Part shown: positions 55,140 through 63,776 of the stretch, in pieces | Numbering within the stretch: position 1 is the stretch's first letter | Layout: the number at the start of each line of letters is the position of its first letter | The notes under the pieces: model-generated | Seen by the model: only the letters and a program-made list of their open reading frames with translations | What the model was told of the DNA's origin: nothing | Databases searched by the model: none | Made by a program: the position numbers and the translations under genes | NCBI RefSeq assembly: GCF_012844345.1 | Contig: NZ_CP051625.1 | Coordinates: forward strand, 2,976,001 to 3,040,000 | Length of the DNA: 64,000 bases | Direction: 5' to 3' | Origin: Pseudomonas sp. gcc21 | GTDB taxonomy: Bacteria; Pseudomonadota; Gammaproteobacteria; Pseudomonadales; Pseudomonadaceae

Positions 55140-55304
55140 CTACCGAGCCTGCACCGGTGCGTTGATACATCGGTAGCCTGGGTATTGGGCTTCGGCCGTT
55201 ACCTTGGCCATATCCGAGCTCACTGCCTGAACAGTAATAGTGAAGTTCGCGCGCGGCCCTGCATTCGCTACTACGCGCTGTAGGAAGGCTGAGTATGTTT
55301 TCAT
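55140..55304 (-). CDS. Small hypothetical protein, 54 residues
   Basis: The ATG has GGAG upstream; the translation begins M-K-T-Y-S-A-F-L-Q-R-V-V-A-N-A-G and ends C-I-N-A-P-V-Q-A-R. A competing frame on the same strand (55126-55320) has no ribosome-binding site and looks less protein-like. It lies between the WYL regulator and the 262-residue gene with small gaps, as expected for a shared transcript. Confidence 0.65.
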   Translation of the reverse strand: MKTYSAFLQRVVANAGPRANFTITVQAVSSDMAKVTAEAQYPGYRCINAPVQAR

Positions 55305-56009
55305 TGGTCCATATCTCCATGTAGGTGCCAGGAGACAGGATGAATCATGCTCGCGACGATCCGTGTCGTACCAAGTCGTTTGCGTAGAGCTTTGCCGTAC
55401 GGCGAGTTGACGTGGCGATCTGTTCACGCAGTGCCGCGGGTTCCAATACTTCGAGATGTTCTCCCTGACTCATTAGCCAGAGATCTAGTCCTTGGCTGAG
55501 ATGTATGCTTCCGGTCATCAACCACCAGCCTTCCGACCCGTGCCGCAGCACCTGATCGGTTGTGAGCGGGTTTTCCTGCAGACGCTCGCTCAATGCTTGG
55601 CTAACTTGCAGGGTGATCTTGACTGGAGAGTCGGTTTTTCGGCCAATCAGACTGCGTAGTGCCTGAGCGGATTGAATGTTGTAGTTGTCGGGATGAGCGA
55701 TGTCATAGAACGGTTTGCGTGCGCTTTGAAATCGATGCAAAGGGAGAGCAGCGATGTCGCCTTTTGGCAATCCCTCGAACACGCATGATAGATAAATATT
55801 CGAATCTTGGTAAGAGAGACCCAGCGGGTGAACTCGCAGCAGTTTTGATTCATCAGAACCCCGCTTCTGGTACATCACCTCTAAGGAGGTGCCCTCCAGT
55901 AGCGCTCGCTGGACTTCTGCCAGCACCTCCGGCTTCACCACGCCGGGTTGCAGTGTGATAAATCGCGTGTTGAATCACACCGGGTTTTATGGAGGCCATT
56001 TCGTTTAAG

Positions 56010-56855
56010 TCAGGCGGCCATGGCCTGACCGGTGTTTTGCTGATAGAAGTTTGCCTCAGCTTCTGCCGGCGGTATATATCCAATCGAGCTCAGTAACCGC
56101 TGGTAGTTGTACCAGTGAACCCACTTCAAGGTGGCGATTTCGACGGCTTCGCGGCTCCTCCAAGACTGCCGGTAAATCAGTTCCGCTTTGTACAAGCCAT
56201 TGATGGTTTCCGCCAAGGCGTTGTCGTAGCTGTCTCCTTTGCTACCAACAGAGGGCTCTATTCCAGCCTCAGCGAGACGCTCCGTATAACGAATAGAGAC
56301 GTACTGACTACCCCTATCGCTATGGTGGATCAGACCGTCCGTGTGGCCTGACTGCCGAGCGTAGAGTGCTTGCTCCAGAGCATCGAGCACGAAGTCCGTT
56401 TTCATGCTGTTGCTCACACGCCAGCCGACGATACGTCGCGCAAAGACATCGATAACGAAGGCTACGTAGAGCCAACCCTGCCACGTTGATACGTATGTAA
56501 AGTCTGAAACCCATAACTGATTGGGACGGTCAGCTTTGAACTGGCGTTGAACCTTGTCGAGAGGACAGACGGCGTTGCCATCAGGCACCGTGGTACGAAC
56601 TACCTGGCCGCGCCGAACACCCTGCAACCCCAAGTGGCGCATCAGTCGCGCAACGGTACAACGGGCAACGTGCACCTTGTCGCGCCTGAGTTGCTTCCAG
56701 ACCTTCACGACGCCATAGCAGCGCATGTTGTCCTCCCATACACGCTTGATGTCCTCACACAGCAACTCATCCTGTTGGGCGCGAGTGCTTCGCCGTTCAG
56801 GCTGTCGGGCACGTGCTGCATGCAGGTAGTAACCGGACGGAGCGATCTGCACCAC
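56010..56855 (-). CDS. IS3-family transposase OrfB
   Basis: At least 281 residues; the frame is open upstream into orfA (to about 57000, including A-F-V-D-E-Y-R-D-R-Y-G-V-E-S), so the product is made as an OrfAB fusion by -1 frameshifting. The integrase core has its DDE triad: W-V-S-D-F-T-Y, H-S-D-R-G-S-Q-Y and A-L-A-E-T-I-N-G-L-Y-K-A-E. An HTH_21-like N-terminus (A-P-S-G-Y-Y) precedes it. Confidence 0.93.
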   Translation of the reverse strand: MVQIAPSGYYLHAARARQPERRSTRAQQDELLCEDIKRVWEDNMRCYGVVKVWKQLRRDKVHVARCTVARLMRHLGLQGVRRGQVVRTTVPDGNAVCPLDKVQRQFKADRPNQLWVSDFTYVSTWQGWLYVAFVIDVFARRIVGWRVSNSMKTDFVLDALEQALYARQSGHTDGLIHHSDRGSQYVSIRYTERLAEAGIEPSVGSKGDSYDNALAETINGLYKAELIYRQSWRSREAVEIATLKWVHWYNYQRLLSSIGYIPPAEAEANFYQQNTGQAMAA

Positions 56856-56908
56856 GCGGCAGATCGACTCGACCCCGTAACGGTCACGGTACTCGTCAAC
56901 GAAGGCGT

Positions 56909-57247
56909 TCAGGGTTTGTTGCGGCGCCGGGGTGCCGGCCAGTCGGGCTCCGCCTGGGCAAAATAAGCACTGGCCAGGCGGAGGATCTCGTTCGCTTTAC
57001 GCAGCTCACGATTCTCGCGCTCCAAAGCCTTGATACGGTCCCGTTCCTCAGTCGTCTGACCGGGTCGCTGGCCGTTGTCGGTCTGGTGTTTGCGCACCCA
57101 GCCATGCAGCGTCTGCGGGACACAACCAATCTTGGGTGCAATGGATTCGATGGCTGCCCACTCGGAGGGGTAGTCCTTCAAGTTCTCCAGAACCATGCGC
57201 ACAGCACGTTCACGGACTTCAGGGGAGTAGCTGTTGGATTTTGTCAT
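56909..57247 (-). CDS. IS3-family transposase OrfA
   Basis: 112 residues. HTH domain [14 protein letters not shown] followed by a leucine-zipper-like segment [19 protein letters not shown]. It overlaps the open frame of OrfB by about 90 bases, where the programmed frameshift should occur. No premature stops. Confidence 0.92.
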   Translation of the reverse strand: MTKSNSYSPEVRERAVRMVLENLKDYPSEWAAIESIAPKIGCVPQTLHGWVRKHQTDNGQRPGQTTEERDRIKALERENRELRKANEILRLASAYFAQAEPDWPAPRRRNKP

Positions 57248-57720
57248 GCCTCATTCTCTCAAGAGTTGAGGCCTCCACGAAACCCGGTGTGATTCATGTT
57301 GCTGGTGACTATCCGAGATATATCTTCCGGGGGGCGGCTGTTTTTTAGCAGGGACTGGGCGTACTCGCGTAGGGGTGAAAGGCGCTCAACCTGAGCTGCC
57401 ATTCCGAATCGGCTCGCGTGATCCATGATCATGATCAAGTTCAATGCGTCTGTGAGCGTCATCGCCAAACGCGATAGCGATTTCTCTACCCACCAGAGTG
57501 TCTGATTGCCCTCCTCACGACAACGTACCTCAGGAAACATTTGCTTGAGATCAAGCATGTCGCGTTGTATGGAACGCAGATGGATGTCAGCCCCCTCCTT
57601 CGTTACACGCTGATGGATAAGTGTGCAGGAAAGCGGGTTACCTTTACTTTCGCGCTCTAGAATTTTGAGAATCAGGTTCCAGCGAAAGACTCTATCCATT
57701 TTTTCGTCCTTGTATGTTGA

Positions 57721-57737
57721 GCGACACAGAATGTCGC
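57721..57737. promoter_or_regulatory. Inverted repeat GCGACA-N5-TGTCGC, candidate WYL-regulator operator
   Basis: A perfect 6-bp inverted repeat with a 5-base spacer in the 81-bp gap between the divergent WYL and Sel1 genes. BrxR/CapW-type WYL repressors bind such dyads near their own start. Its position would let one dimer control both directions. Confidence 0.55.
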
Positions 57738-57780
57738 AGCTCCGGTTGATAATGAACCGCGTCAACGATGGGGCTTGAGA

Positions 57781-58644
57781 ATGAGCGAATCCGCCAATGT
57801 ATTCAATCTGCTAAACGAAGAGCTTCCGAAGGAAAATGAAATAGTCATCGTAATTCCTGACGAGCTGCAGAGACTGTACGTCGGGATCGGAATGCCTTCC
57901 TTGCGTGTGATGGAGCGTTTGGAGGCGGGGAAACTCACAACTCTCCACGAGTGTTTAGTTGATCACCCTTTATATAGCTTGGTCGAGCCGGTTGAAATTC
58001 GCCGCAGATACATGCAGTTAAGGGCTGAGGCAATACAGGGTGACGCTGATGCGCTGAATGATCTCGGCTGGTTATGGTTGAACGGATCCCGTTTGATAGC
58101 GGATCCTGCTTTAGCCGGGCGACTGTTCAGCCTTGCCTCTTCAGAAGGCTGTGGCGAAGCGCTGTTCAACCTTGTTGAGATGACCTGGTACGGCAGAGGT
58201 GGCAAGCCTGATCCAGCGCTTGCCTCTGATTACTATGAGCAAGCGTACAAAGCCGGCATGCCAGGAGCGGCTCGAGCGCTCGGCCTTATATGCGAGAACG
58301 AAGAGTCTGGCACTATCCAGGATTCTGGAAAAGCAGTAGTTTGGTTCCGGCGCGCAGTGGAAGAGGGCGATGTGGGCGCCGGCTTTTACTTGGGACGTTT
58401 GCTGCTGGATGCGTCGCTTAAGGAGTATGATCCGGTACAGGCGGTGTACTGGCTTCAATGGGCTGCCATGCAGGGAGAGGTCTCTGCGAGCGAGAGGCTG
58501 GTTGAACTTTACTGTTCCGTATTTGATTCGCCGCCGGATCCGGATGGGCTACTTCGCCGATTCTGGCTGGAGCGGGCCATTAATCAGGGAAGTTCGCGGG
58601 CTAGAGAGTTGTGTCTAGAAGAGGGACGGGAGGTCGGCGCTTGA
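57781..58644 (+). CDS. Sel1-repeat protein
   Basis: 287 residues from the ATG; a TTG two codons upstream is less likely. An N-terminal part of about 75 residues without recognised domain is followed by Sel1-like repeats (about 80-270), for example G-D-A-D-A-L-N-D-L-G-W-L-W-L-N-G-S and G-D-V-G-A-G-F-Y-L-G-R-L-L-L. No signal peptide, so it is probably cytoplasmic, unlike many Sel1 proteins. It is divergent from the WYL regulator and may be controlled by it. Sel1 proteins act as protein-interaction scaffolds; the partner is unknown. Confidence 0.82.
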   Translation: MSESANVFNLLNEELPKENEIVIVIPDELQRLYVGIGMPSLRVMERLEAGKLTTLHECLVDHPLYSLVEPVEIRRRYMQLRAEAIQGDADALNDLGWLWLNGSRLIADPALAGRLFSLASSEGCGEALFNLVEMTWYGRGGKPDPALASDYYEQAYKAGMPGAARALGLICENEESGTIQDSGKAVVWFRRAVEEGDVGAGFYLGRLLLDASLKEYDPVQAVYWLQWAAMQGEVSASERLVELYCSVFDSPPDPDGLLRRFWLERAINQGSSRARELCLEEGREVGA

Positions 58645-58844
58645 AGCGTGAAGATTATTCGCAGGGAGAGGTGGTTCTATTCACTAATTAATTGGTCGAG
58701 CGGCTATATAGTCAGCGAGGGCATTTTCCAATGTTTGACCAGGAGGGTCGTGCAGTTATTTAGTTATCGATAAACTAGAGCTACTATTCGGCGACAAGAG
58801 TTGTTGAATATCTGGAGTAGTATATAGGACATAGGAAAAATAGC

Positions 58845-59438
58845 ATGCAGTTGTTTAGAGCGATCCCCTCAAGCCGTTTGGCTGAGGCAGAACAGGGTTT
58901 GCGGCGGCAATCTTCCATTCGCGTACCGCGCAATGTCCCCTATGTTGTTGATAATCTATGGGAGTCTCTTAGGCCCAAAAACATGCCGTCTCGTCGACAT
59001 GCAATCTACGCCAGCCCAACCGCTGAACTGGCTTTGCAGAATGCGAGTGCTCCGCTAGCAGATGGTGATGAATATGTCCCTTGCAGGGTAGTTGTCGATC
59101 CGCGAGACATCCGGGTTGCCCAGCTGCAAGTGAAAGATGCTCGCTATCACAGCGACATTCGGTTGGTCGGTAATTGGGTCAGCCAGCGAGGACAGGTGTT
59201 CGCTGATCTTTCATTAACTCAGAAGCAGAAAGTGGCACAGCTCTTTCTGCCAGGCCTGCATCGTGGTGAGCTGACAGCTCTTTGGAAAAATGATCCGTTG
59301 ATAGCAGAGTTTTGTTCCTACGCAAGGCAGAACCTGACGCTTTGGTCGTCAGCGTCATCCGTTCCGCAGGCATCTGATGGTGAGCTGTTTTTTGAGCTGC
59401 TCGGAGATTTACAAACCTACCGGCTGGAGGCTCTTTGA
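58845..59438 (+). CDS. Hypothetical protein, possible RES/ADP-ribosyltransferase-like fold
   Basis: 197 residues. The N-terminus L-F-R-A-I-P-S-S-R and the block S-R-R-H-A-I-Y-A-S-P-T-A-E-L-A-L-Q-N-A have the order and spacing seen in RES and related ART-fold toxins (Arg, then Y-x-S with a following A-L). A V-V-V-D-P-R-D-I-R-V strand follows. No antitoxin gene of the Xre/MbcA type is adjacent. It sits on the same strand 200 bases after the Sel1 gene. The fold is a guess from motif pattern only. Confidence 0.6.
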   Translation: MQLFRAIPSSRLAEAEQGLRRQSSIRVPRNVPYVVDNLWESLRPKNMPSRRHAIYASPTAELALQNASAPLADGDEYVPCRVVVDPRDIRVAQLQVKDARYHSDIRLVGNWVSQRGQVFADLSLTQKQKVAQLFLPGLHRGELTALWKNDPLIAEFCSYARQNLTLWSSASSVPQASDGELFFELLGDLQTYRLEAL

Positions 59439-59577
59439 GGTCGTGGGCAAAGCATAGGGAAAGCGGTGCTGTCCGGTTATTCAGCTTACACTGATTAGAC
59501 CACCATGTTCTGCCCGGTGTATCGCTAATCAATGTGTGCTTCAGTTCTGCCGTTCGAGCACCGGCGTTTGCAGTCTA

Positions 59578-60384
59578 TTATTTGGCAGCATTAGCAGGGG
59601 TAGCACCAAACATCGCAAATATAGCCCGCTCTACGTCTAAAGCTCGCCAAACTTCCCCTTGATCGTCACCGCATGACCACATCCATTCTTTACCGAGAGA
59701 AATCCCCAAGTTCAGTTGCGATGCAATCTGAGTGAGATAGATACACCAAGATTGATAGCAGCTGCGCACCTGGGGAGAGTTGGTTTGCCCAATACCCTTC
59801 GAAAAATTAGCCGCCCACGAATGCAAAGAAAGCCCGTCTGCAATGCGATTGTCATATACACCAGCTGCAGATGGCGCCATAAATGCAATCACTTTCGATG
59901 CGAACGGTGTGCGGTTCAATTGGCTTAAGCCTTGCAGGGAGAACATCGCTTCGCCAATACACTTTTGATCAAGATGATTGATCGCTGCAGTGGTATGTGC
60001 AAAAGCCATAGCCGAAGTAGTTGCAGGCTGACCTTTATTGCCATTGATCAGCCAATCAACCTTGTTCCTCGCGTAGGAATCGCCGAACGTAAAATAGCCC
60101 CAGTACACGACAGACGTAATTCCCAGCAGCCTGTCTTCTGCCGAGCCTGAGCGAAGAAGACTATAATGATAGTTGTCGAGCCAGAGGTCCGTGCGCTGAT
60201 CTTGATTTGGCACAACAAAGCGCGCGAATAAGTCTGGCGTTAACTGGATGTCATGATTTCCCTGTACGGCTCGTTCTGCATAAGCCTTGGGATAGTCATA
60301 TGCCGCCCGGTATTTTATATATTCCATTGCTTCTAGATCAAATATTGGATCAGTCGAAAAATTGTTCGCTGTTTTATACTGCAT
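59578..60384 (-). CDS. Hypothetical protein, OGG-fold-like
   Basis: 268 residues from the ATG preceded by GAGG; an upstream TTG would add 47 residues that look less protein-like. The central region V-V-Y-W-G-Y-F-T-F-G-D-S-Y-A-R-N-K-V-D-W and the later F-A-S-K-V-I-A-F-M-A-P-S-A-A-G-V-Y-D-N-R-I-A resemble the 8-oxoguanine DNA glycosylase OGG-fold proteins found in bacterial mobile islands, where F-A-S-K, P and V-x-D-x-x-I are conserved. The assignment is from memory of the pattern. It faces the RES-like gene convergently. Confidence 0.6.
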   Translation of the reverse strand: MQYKTANNFSTDPIFDLEAMEYIKYRAAYDYPKAYAERAVQGNHDIQLTPDLFARFVVPNQDQRTDLWLDNYHYSLLRSGSAEDRLLGITSVVYWGYFTFGDSYARNKVDWLINGNKGQPATTSAMAFAHTTAAINHLDQKCIGEAMFSLQGLSQLNRTPFASKVIAFMAPSAAGVYDNRIADGLSLHSWAANFSKGIGQTNSPQVRSCYQSWCIYLTQIASQLNLGISLGKEWMWSCGDDQGEVWRALDVERAIFAMFGATPANAAK

Positions 60385-61600
60385 CCATTCCTCACTCAAC
60401 TTGTAATGCCGCGTAATTTTGATTAAGAAGCATGTGCTCGCCCGGTCAAGTGGGCTCAGCGTGCAATCTGAAAAAATTATTAGACAATTTGTCGCCTTAT
60501 CTCCACTGACATAAAGGTACTGCAAGGGTTGTGTTACTCACAGCCCGTTGGGTAGTCGCTGAGCTTGAGCAATCACCAAACACGCTACCTCGCGATCTTT
60601 CGTGTTTCGGGCATATGCATTAAGCCGTTTGAGCGGGAATAGGCTGTCCAACGCATCTGGAGGCGAGGTCGCAGTTCCTTGCTGGCATTGACCTTAACCT
60701 TAATGCAGGCATCTGGCCATTTCAATGGCAAAGATTTTTTGTGCTGCCAAGGACCCATCTCGGCAAATTCCGTTAGATGCCAGATTTGGTTGCCGGGCGA
60801 GTTTGGCAGGATTTGCTAGCGAAATCTCGTACCGCTAAGCAGAGGGCAACAGGCAGGCCCGGTCCGTCTTGGCGTCTCGGTGGTGCTCGCTTTGGCAGTG
60901 ATGACGAATTCCGAAGCCCCTCGTCGCACCGCTATCCACGGGCTGTAAAAGGGCTTGTAGCTGATCTGACGGGAACCACCGTGATATTTTCCTCGAGGAT
61001 TTGTTATCAATTTGTTCGGGACGAGGATCGCAGCTCAGGAAATCTGGTTCGTCGGCGGAAGGCACAGCCGCCCCTTGTCAAGTGGTGTCCGCATCACCCG
61101 GCACGTGAGCGGGCGGATACTTTGATGCACCAAAGGTTCGGTTGCATAACGTGGAAAGCTGATTAACGCATGTTTGGAGCGAGGCCCGAAACCAATCCGG
61201 CGGGATCAGCATGTTCGCCCGATATCGCCGAGCGGGCGTCGTTTGTAGGGTGCGCCCAGGGCGACGCAATGCAATCAACCTCATCGATTCGGTGGCGTTA
61301 ATCCAAAGGGAAGAAGGGGGAGCGGGACGGAGACGAGCTAAGCCATCACGTTGAATATTCTTCCCGTGTCGACGCGAGTGTCGTTTCTGTTTCCGCGACA
61401 GCAACCCTAGACCATCGTCAGTATTGCCAGGGGCTGCGGTGGCTTAGTAGGAATCGCGCTGGTCGTTGCATAGGTCTGGAGCATGGGCGGCAAGCCATTC
61501 AAGGTCGGTACGTCAAGGTGAGACTCGACTAGCTTGTTGGTTCGGATATGGTAAGTTCACCGATAAGACGTATGGGGAAGGGACTTGCCTTGGCCAGCAC
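60385..61600. other. Gene-poor stretch of the element
   Basis: About 1.2 kb. The longest open frame (60777-61166, plus) is rich in Arg, Pro and Ser with no ribosome-binding site or recognisable family and is not called. The sequence may be decayed cargo. A GC-rich dyad occurs near 61213-61235. Nothing else was identified. Confidence 0.5.
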
Positions 61601-61662
61601 GGGTTCTACCCCGCTAACACGGACACTTTCAAGTAGACTCATGTGGAGTCATAGGAGTGTTC

Positions 61663-61959
61663 ATGTCCAAGCGCAAACAATATAGCCCGGAGTTCAAACG
61701 GGAGGCCGTAGAACTGGCCCGTCGCTCAGGCACCAGCTGTCGTCAGATAGCTCAAGAGATCGGGGTGGCGCCAAGCTTGCTAAATCGCTGGGTGCGTGAG
61801 GCGCGAGCAGCTGAGAAGCCTTTTCCCGGCACAGGCAACCCGCGAGATGAAGAACTTGCCCGCCTCAAGCGCGAGCTGGCCCGAGTGACGAAGGAACGTG
61901 ATTTTTTAAAAGACGCGGCAGCGTACTTTGCCAGGGAATCATCGAACGGTACTCGGTGA
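61663..61959 (+). CDS. IS3-family transposase OrfA (of decayed element)
   Basis: 98 residues from the ATG after [20 protein letters not shown] and a coiled-coil-like [24 protein letters not shown] are typical of the IS3 OrfA. It overlaps orfB by 4 bases. Confidence 0.88.
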   Translation: MSKRKQYSPEFKREAVELARRSGTSCRQIAQEIGVAPSLLNRWVREARAAEKPFPGTGNPRDEELARLKRELARVTKERDFLKDAAAYFARESSNGTR

Positions 61960-62793
61960 TCCAGCGCTGCCGCAACGAGTACCCAGTCCGACTGATGTGC
62001 CGTTGTTTGAAGGTGTCTGCCAGTGGCTATTACGACTGGCAAGATCGTGAGCCAAGCCCACGCGCTCAGGATAATGCGCGCCTGATAAAGCGTATTCGTG
62101 AGATCCATGAGGATAGCCGCGGTGCAATAGGTGCGCCTCGCATGCACGAGGATCTCCTATTCGAAGGTGAAACCGCCAGCCTGAACCGTGTTGCTCGCTT
62201 GATGGCCGCAGAGCAAATTCAAGGTTGGCCGCGCAGGAAGAGACGTGGCTTTGGCCGAGTAACGTCTGGCCGCCCAGCAGGTGTGGAAAATCTACTGGAA
62301 CGCGACTTCAATGCCTTGGAGCCGGAGCGCAAATGGGTCACGGATATCACGGAGATAGCCACGCTGGAGGGCAAGCTCTTCCTGTGTGTAGTGCTGGATC
62401 TGTACAGCAAGCTAGTGATTGGCTGGTCGATGCATCATCGCCAAGATAGGCAGATGGTCATCCGGGCAGTGGAGATGGCGATTTGACAGCGTCAGGGTAA
62501 CTGGTCGGTCATTTTACATTCTGACAGGGGAAGCCAATTTACCAGCGTCGACTATCAGCGCTTTCTGAGCCGAAACACGCTGGTTTGCAGCATGAGTGCC
62601 GTTGGCCATTGTGGCGATAACGCGGCTTGTGAGGGCTTCTTCGGGCCAACTCAAGCGCGAGCGTGTTGCTCATCAATCGTACCGGACACTTGATGAAGCG
62701 CGAGCGGATCTGTTCGACTATATTGAGCGGTTTCATAACCCACGAATGCGTCGTAGAGTTGCTCAGCAAGATCTGAAGTTTTCGGCTCTTTAA
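61956..62793 (+). pseudogene. IS3-family transposase OrfB, broken by a stop and a frameshift
   Basis: The N-terminal part ([20 protein letters not shown]) and first catalytic Asp (W-V-T-D-I-T-E-I-A) are intact to 62483. TGA at 62484-62486 then interrupts it where a Trp is expected. The frame continues with H-S-D-R-G-S-Q-F-T-S to about 62645, where an extra base shifts it; the C-terminus resumes in another frame (Q-L-K-R-E-R-V-A-H) and stops near 62793. The transposase is inactive. Confidence 0.88.
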
Positions 62794-62821
62794 AACCGTC
62801 CGTGGAAGCGGGGTAGAACCC

Positions 62822-63109
62822 TTTTCACGTAGTGATTCACATGAAATAATTCCTGCCAGATGTCTTCGTGCCCAGTCTGAGGCGGTACTCAAATAAGCCG
62901 CGTATACACTCATCACTAAAACCAGGTGGGCGCGATTTGGGCACAATCTGGGCACAGACGGTTTTTAAGAGTTCGCTCGTGATTTGAGCTAGATGTCATG
63001 CTTTTCAGCATTCGCGCGACGGGTAATTGAGTGCCGGTTGGGTGTGGCAAGAATCAATGTTTGATCTTGCCGACTTTGTTATCGTGCAAGTTATTGATTT
63101 TAAATAAGA
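62822..63109. other. Element right end with arm-like motifs
   Basis: 288 bases between the decayed IS and the tRNA gene. The segment near 62919-62960 contains GGTGGGCGCGATTTGGGCACA and a second TGGGCACA, close in style to the arm-like sequences at 54134 and 63317. No protein-like frame; short frames running into the tRNA are artefacts. Confidence 0.5.
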
Positions 63110-63186
63110 TGGCGCACCCGACTGGATTCGAACCAGTGACCCCCGCCTTCGGAGGGCGGTACTCTATCCAGCTGAGCTACGGGTGC
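63110..63186 (-). tRNA. tRNA-Arg (anticodon CCG)
   Basis: 77 bases on the minus strand with CCA encoded. The acceptor stem GCACCCG pairs with CGGGTGC, discriminator G. The D arm GCTC...GAGT, anticodon stem CCGCC/GGCGG around CTCCGAA, and T arm ACTGG-TTCGAAT-CCAGT fold normally. Decodes CGG. It is the target of the integrated region, with the att core overlapping its anticodon arm. Confidence 0.95.
63145..63157. repeat. Att core sequence inside tRNA-Arg (13 bp)
   Basis: GCCTTCGGAGGGC in the anticodon arm, identical to the first 13 bases of the cores at 54015 and 63198. Confidence 0.75.
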
Positions 63187-63197
63187 GTTATAGAAAT

Positions 63198-63218
63198 GCC
63201 TTCGGAGGGCAAAAATTA
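63198..63218. repeat. Att core, right copy (21 bp)
   Basis: Identical to 54015-54035 over all 21 bases, starting 12 bases after the 5' end of the intact tRNA. It marks the beginning of a second related element. Confidence 0.85.
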
Positions 63219-63776
63219 ATGCATGTATGCGAAAGGTTTTAATTGATATAGATAGTTTTTAAGCGTGGATATCTCGCATAACACATTGATTAATAACTAA
63301 AAATAAGAACCACATTTTGTGCCATTTTAAGCCCATTTTGGTGGGCGCTTAATACACACAGGTACGTTTGGCACAAAATATGGCACATACTCTGAAGCGG
63401 CTTTTGACATAAAGCTTTTCGTGGGTACGCCGTTGTAAGAACGCGAGCTTAACTGGAACGCTCGCAGCAAGCCGTTCCGGAAAGTCTCGGTCAGGCAGCG
63501 TCAAAGGGGTCCGCGGGTTACGCTCTTTAGACGCTGAACGCCTGCAGTCGGCCACGACCTGCCGCTCAATTCCTCGACTGAACTACAGGAAAAGGATGAT
63601 CTGAGTCATTCACGACCGATCTCGCGAATGACCGCTTCGGTCGGGGTCGGCCTGACTTCGTTTCAGAACAGCGTTTGATGAATAAGAGGCATCTAGCTTC
63701 TAGTGCTGGACGCCCCGGGTTATGCTGAAGTAGCTCCCTTGGTACTAAGTTGGCGTCAACTACCAAATCCATTTTC
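63219..63776. other. Start of a second integrated element, no gene
   Basis: 558 bases with the arm-like repeat in the AT-rich first part. An open frame on the minus strand (63566-63904) has low-complexity composition and overlaps the protein-like gene on the other strand, so it is not called. Confidence 0.45.
63317..63348. repeat. Att arm-like sequence, right copy
   Basis: Starts 119 bases after the right core, the same offset as the left copy at 54134, and matches it at 23 of 32 bases. A TTGGCACAAAATATGGCACAT stretch with two GGCACA words lies just beyond. Confidence 0.55.

Larger units (their letters stand above)
55971..57296 (-). mobile_element. IS3-family insertion sequence, 1326 bp
   Basis: Terminal inverted repeats of 27 bp (55971-55997 and 57270-57296) share TGAATCACACCGGGTTT and TGGAGGCC with two mismatches. 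Two overlapping transposase frames on the minus strand are intact. Both ends and both frames look functional, so the insertion is probably recent. It splits the WYL regulator gene. Confidence 0.95.
55968..57299. repeat. Target-site duplication TGT flanking the IS3-family element
   Basis: TGT at 55968-55970 and TGT at 57297-57299 bound the element, a 3-bp duplication as produced by IS3-family transposition. Confidence 0.85.
55345..57699 (-). pseudogene. WYL-domain transcriptional regulator interrupted by an IS3-family element
   Basis: The 5' part (57699-57300) encodes a winged HTH (M-D-R-V-F-R-W-N-L-I-L-K-I-L-E-R) and the start of the sensor region. The 3' part (55970-55345) encodes the WYL domain (Y-Q-K-R-G-S-D-E-S-K-L-L-R-V-H-P-L-G-L-S-Y) and a C-terminal WCX-like extension. 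Removing the element and one TGT copy rejoins the halves in frame to 341 residues (I-V-T-S-N joined to T-R-F-I-T-L-Q-P-G). Full-length relatives (BrxR, CapW) repress defence operons. As it stands, the first half ends soon after entering the element and the gene is presumably inactive. Confidence 0.9.
61601..62821 (+). mobile_element. Decayed IS3-family element
   Basis: Inverted ends share GGGTTCTACCCCGCT with further partial matches (61601 inward and 62821 inward). Between them are orfA and a broken orfB. No convincing target duplication flanks it, and orfB is inactivated, so it is an old copy, unrelated in sequence to the element at 55971-57296. Confidence 0.82.

Noticed and set aside
55126-55320. 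64-codon frame overlapping the 54-residue gene
   Set aside because: The alternative frame at 55140-55304 has a GGAG and a more protein-like translation.
60777-61166. Plus-strand frame of 129 codons in the gene-poor stretch
   Set aside because: Arg/Pro/Ser-rich composition, no ribosome-binding site, no recognised motif.
63031-63219. Open frame of 62 codons across the tRNA-Arg gene
   Set aside because: Its translation ([12 protein letters not shown]) is the well-known artefact of reading a tRNA gene in the opposite strand.
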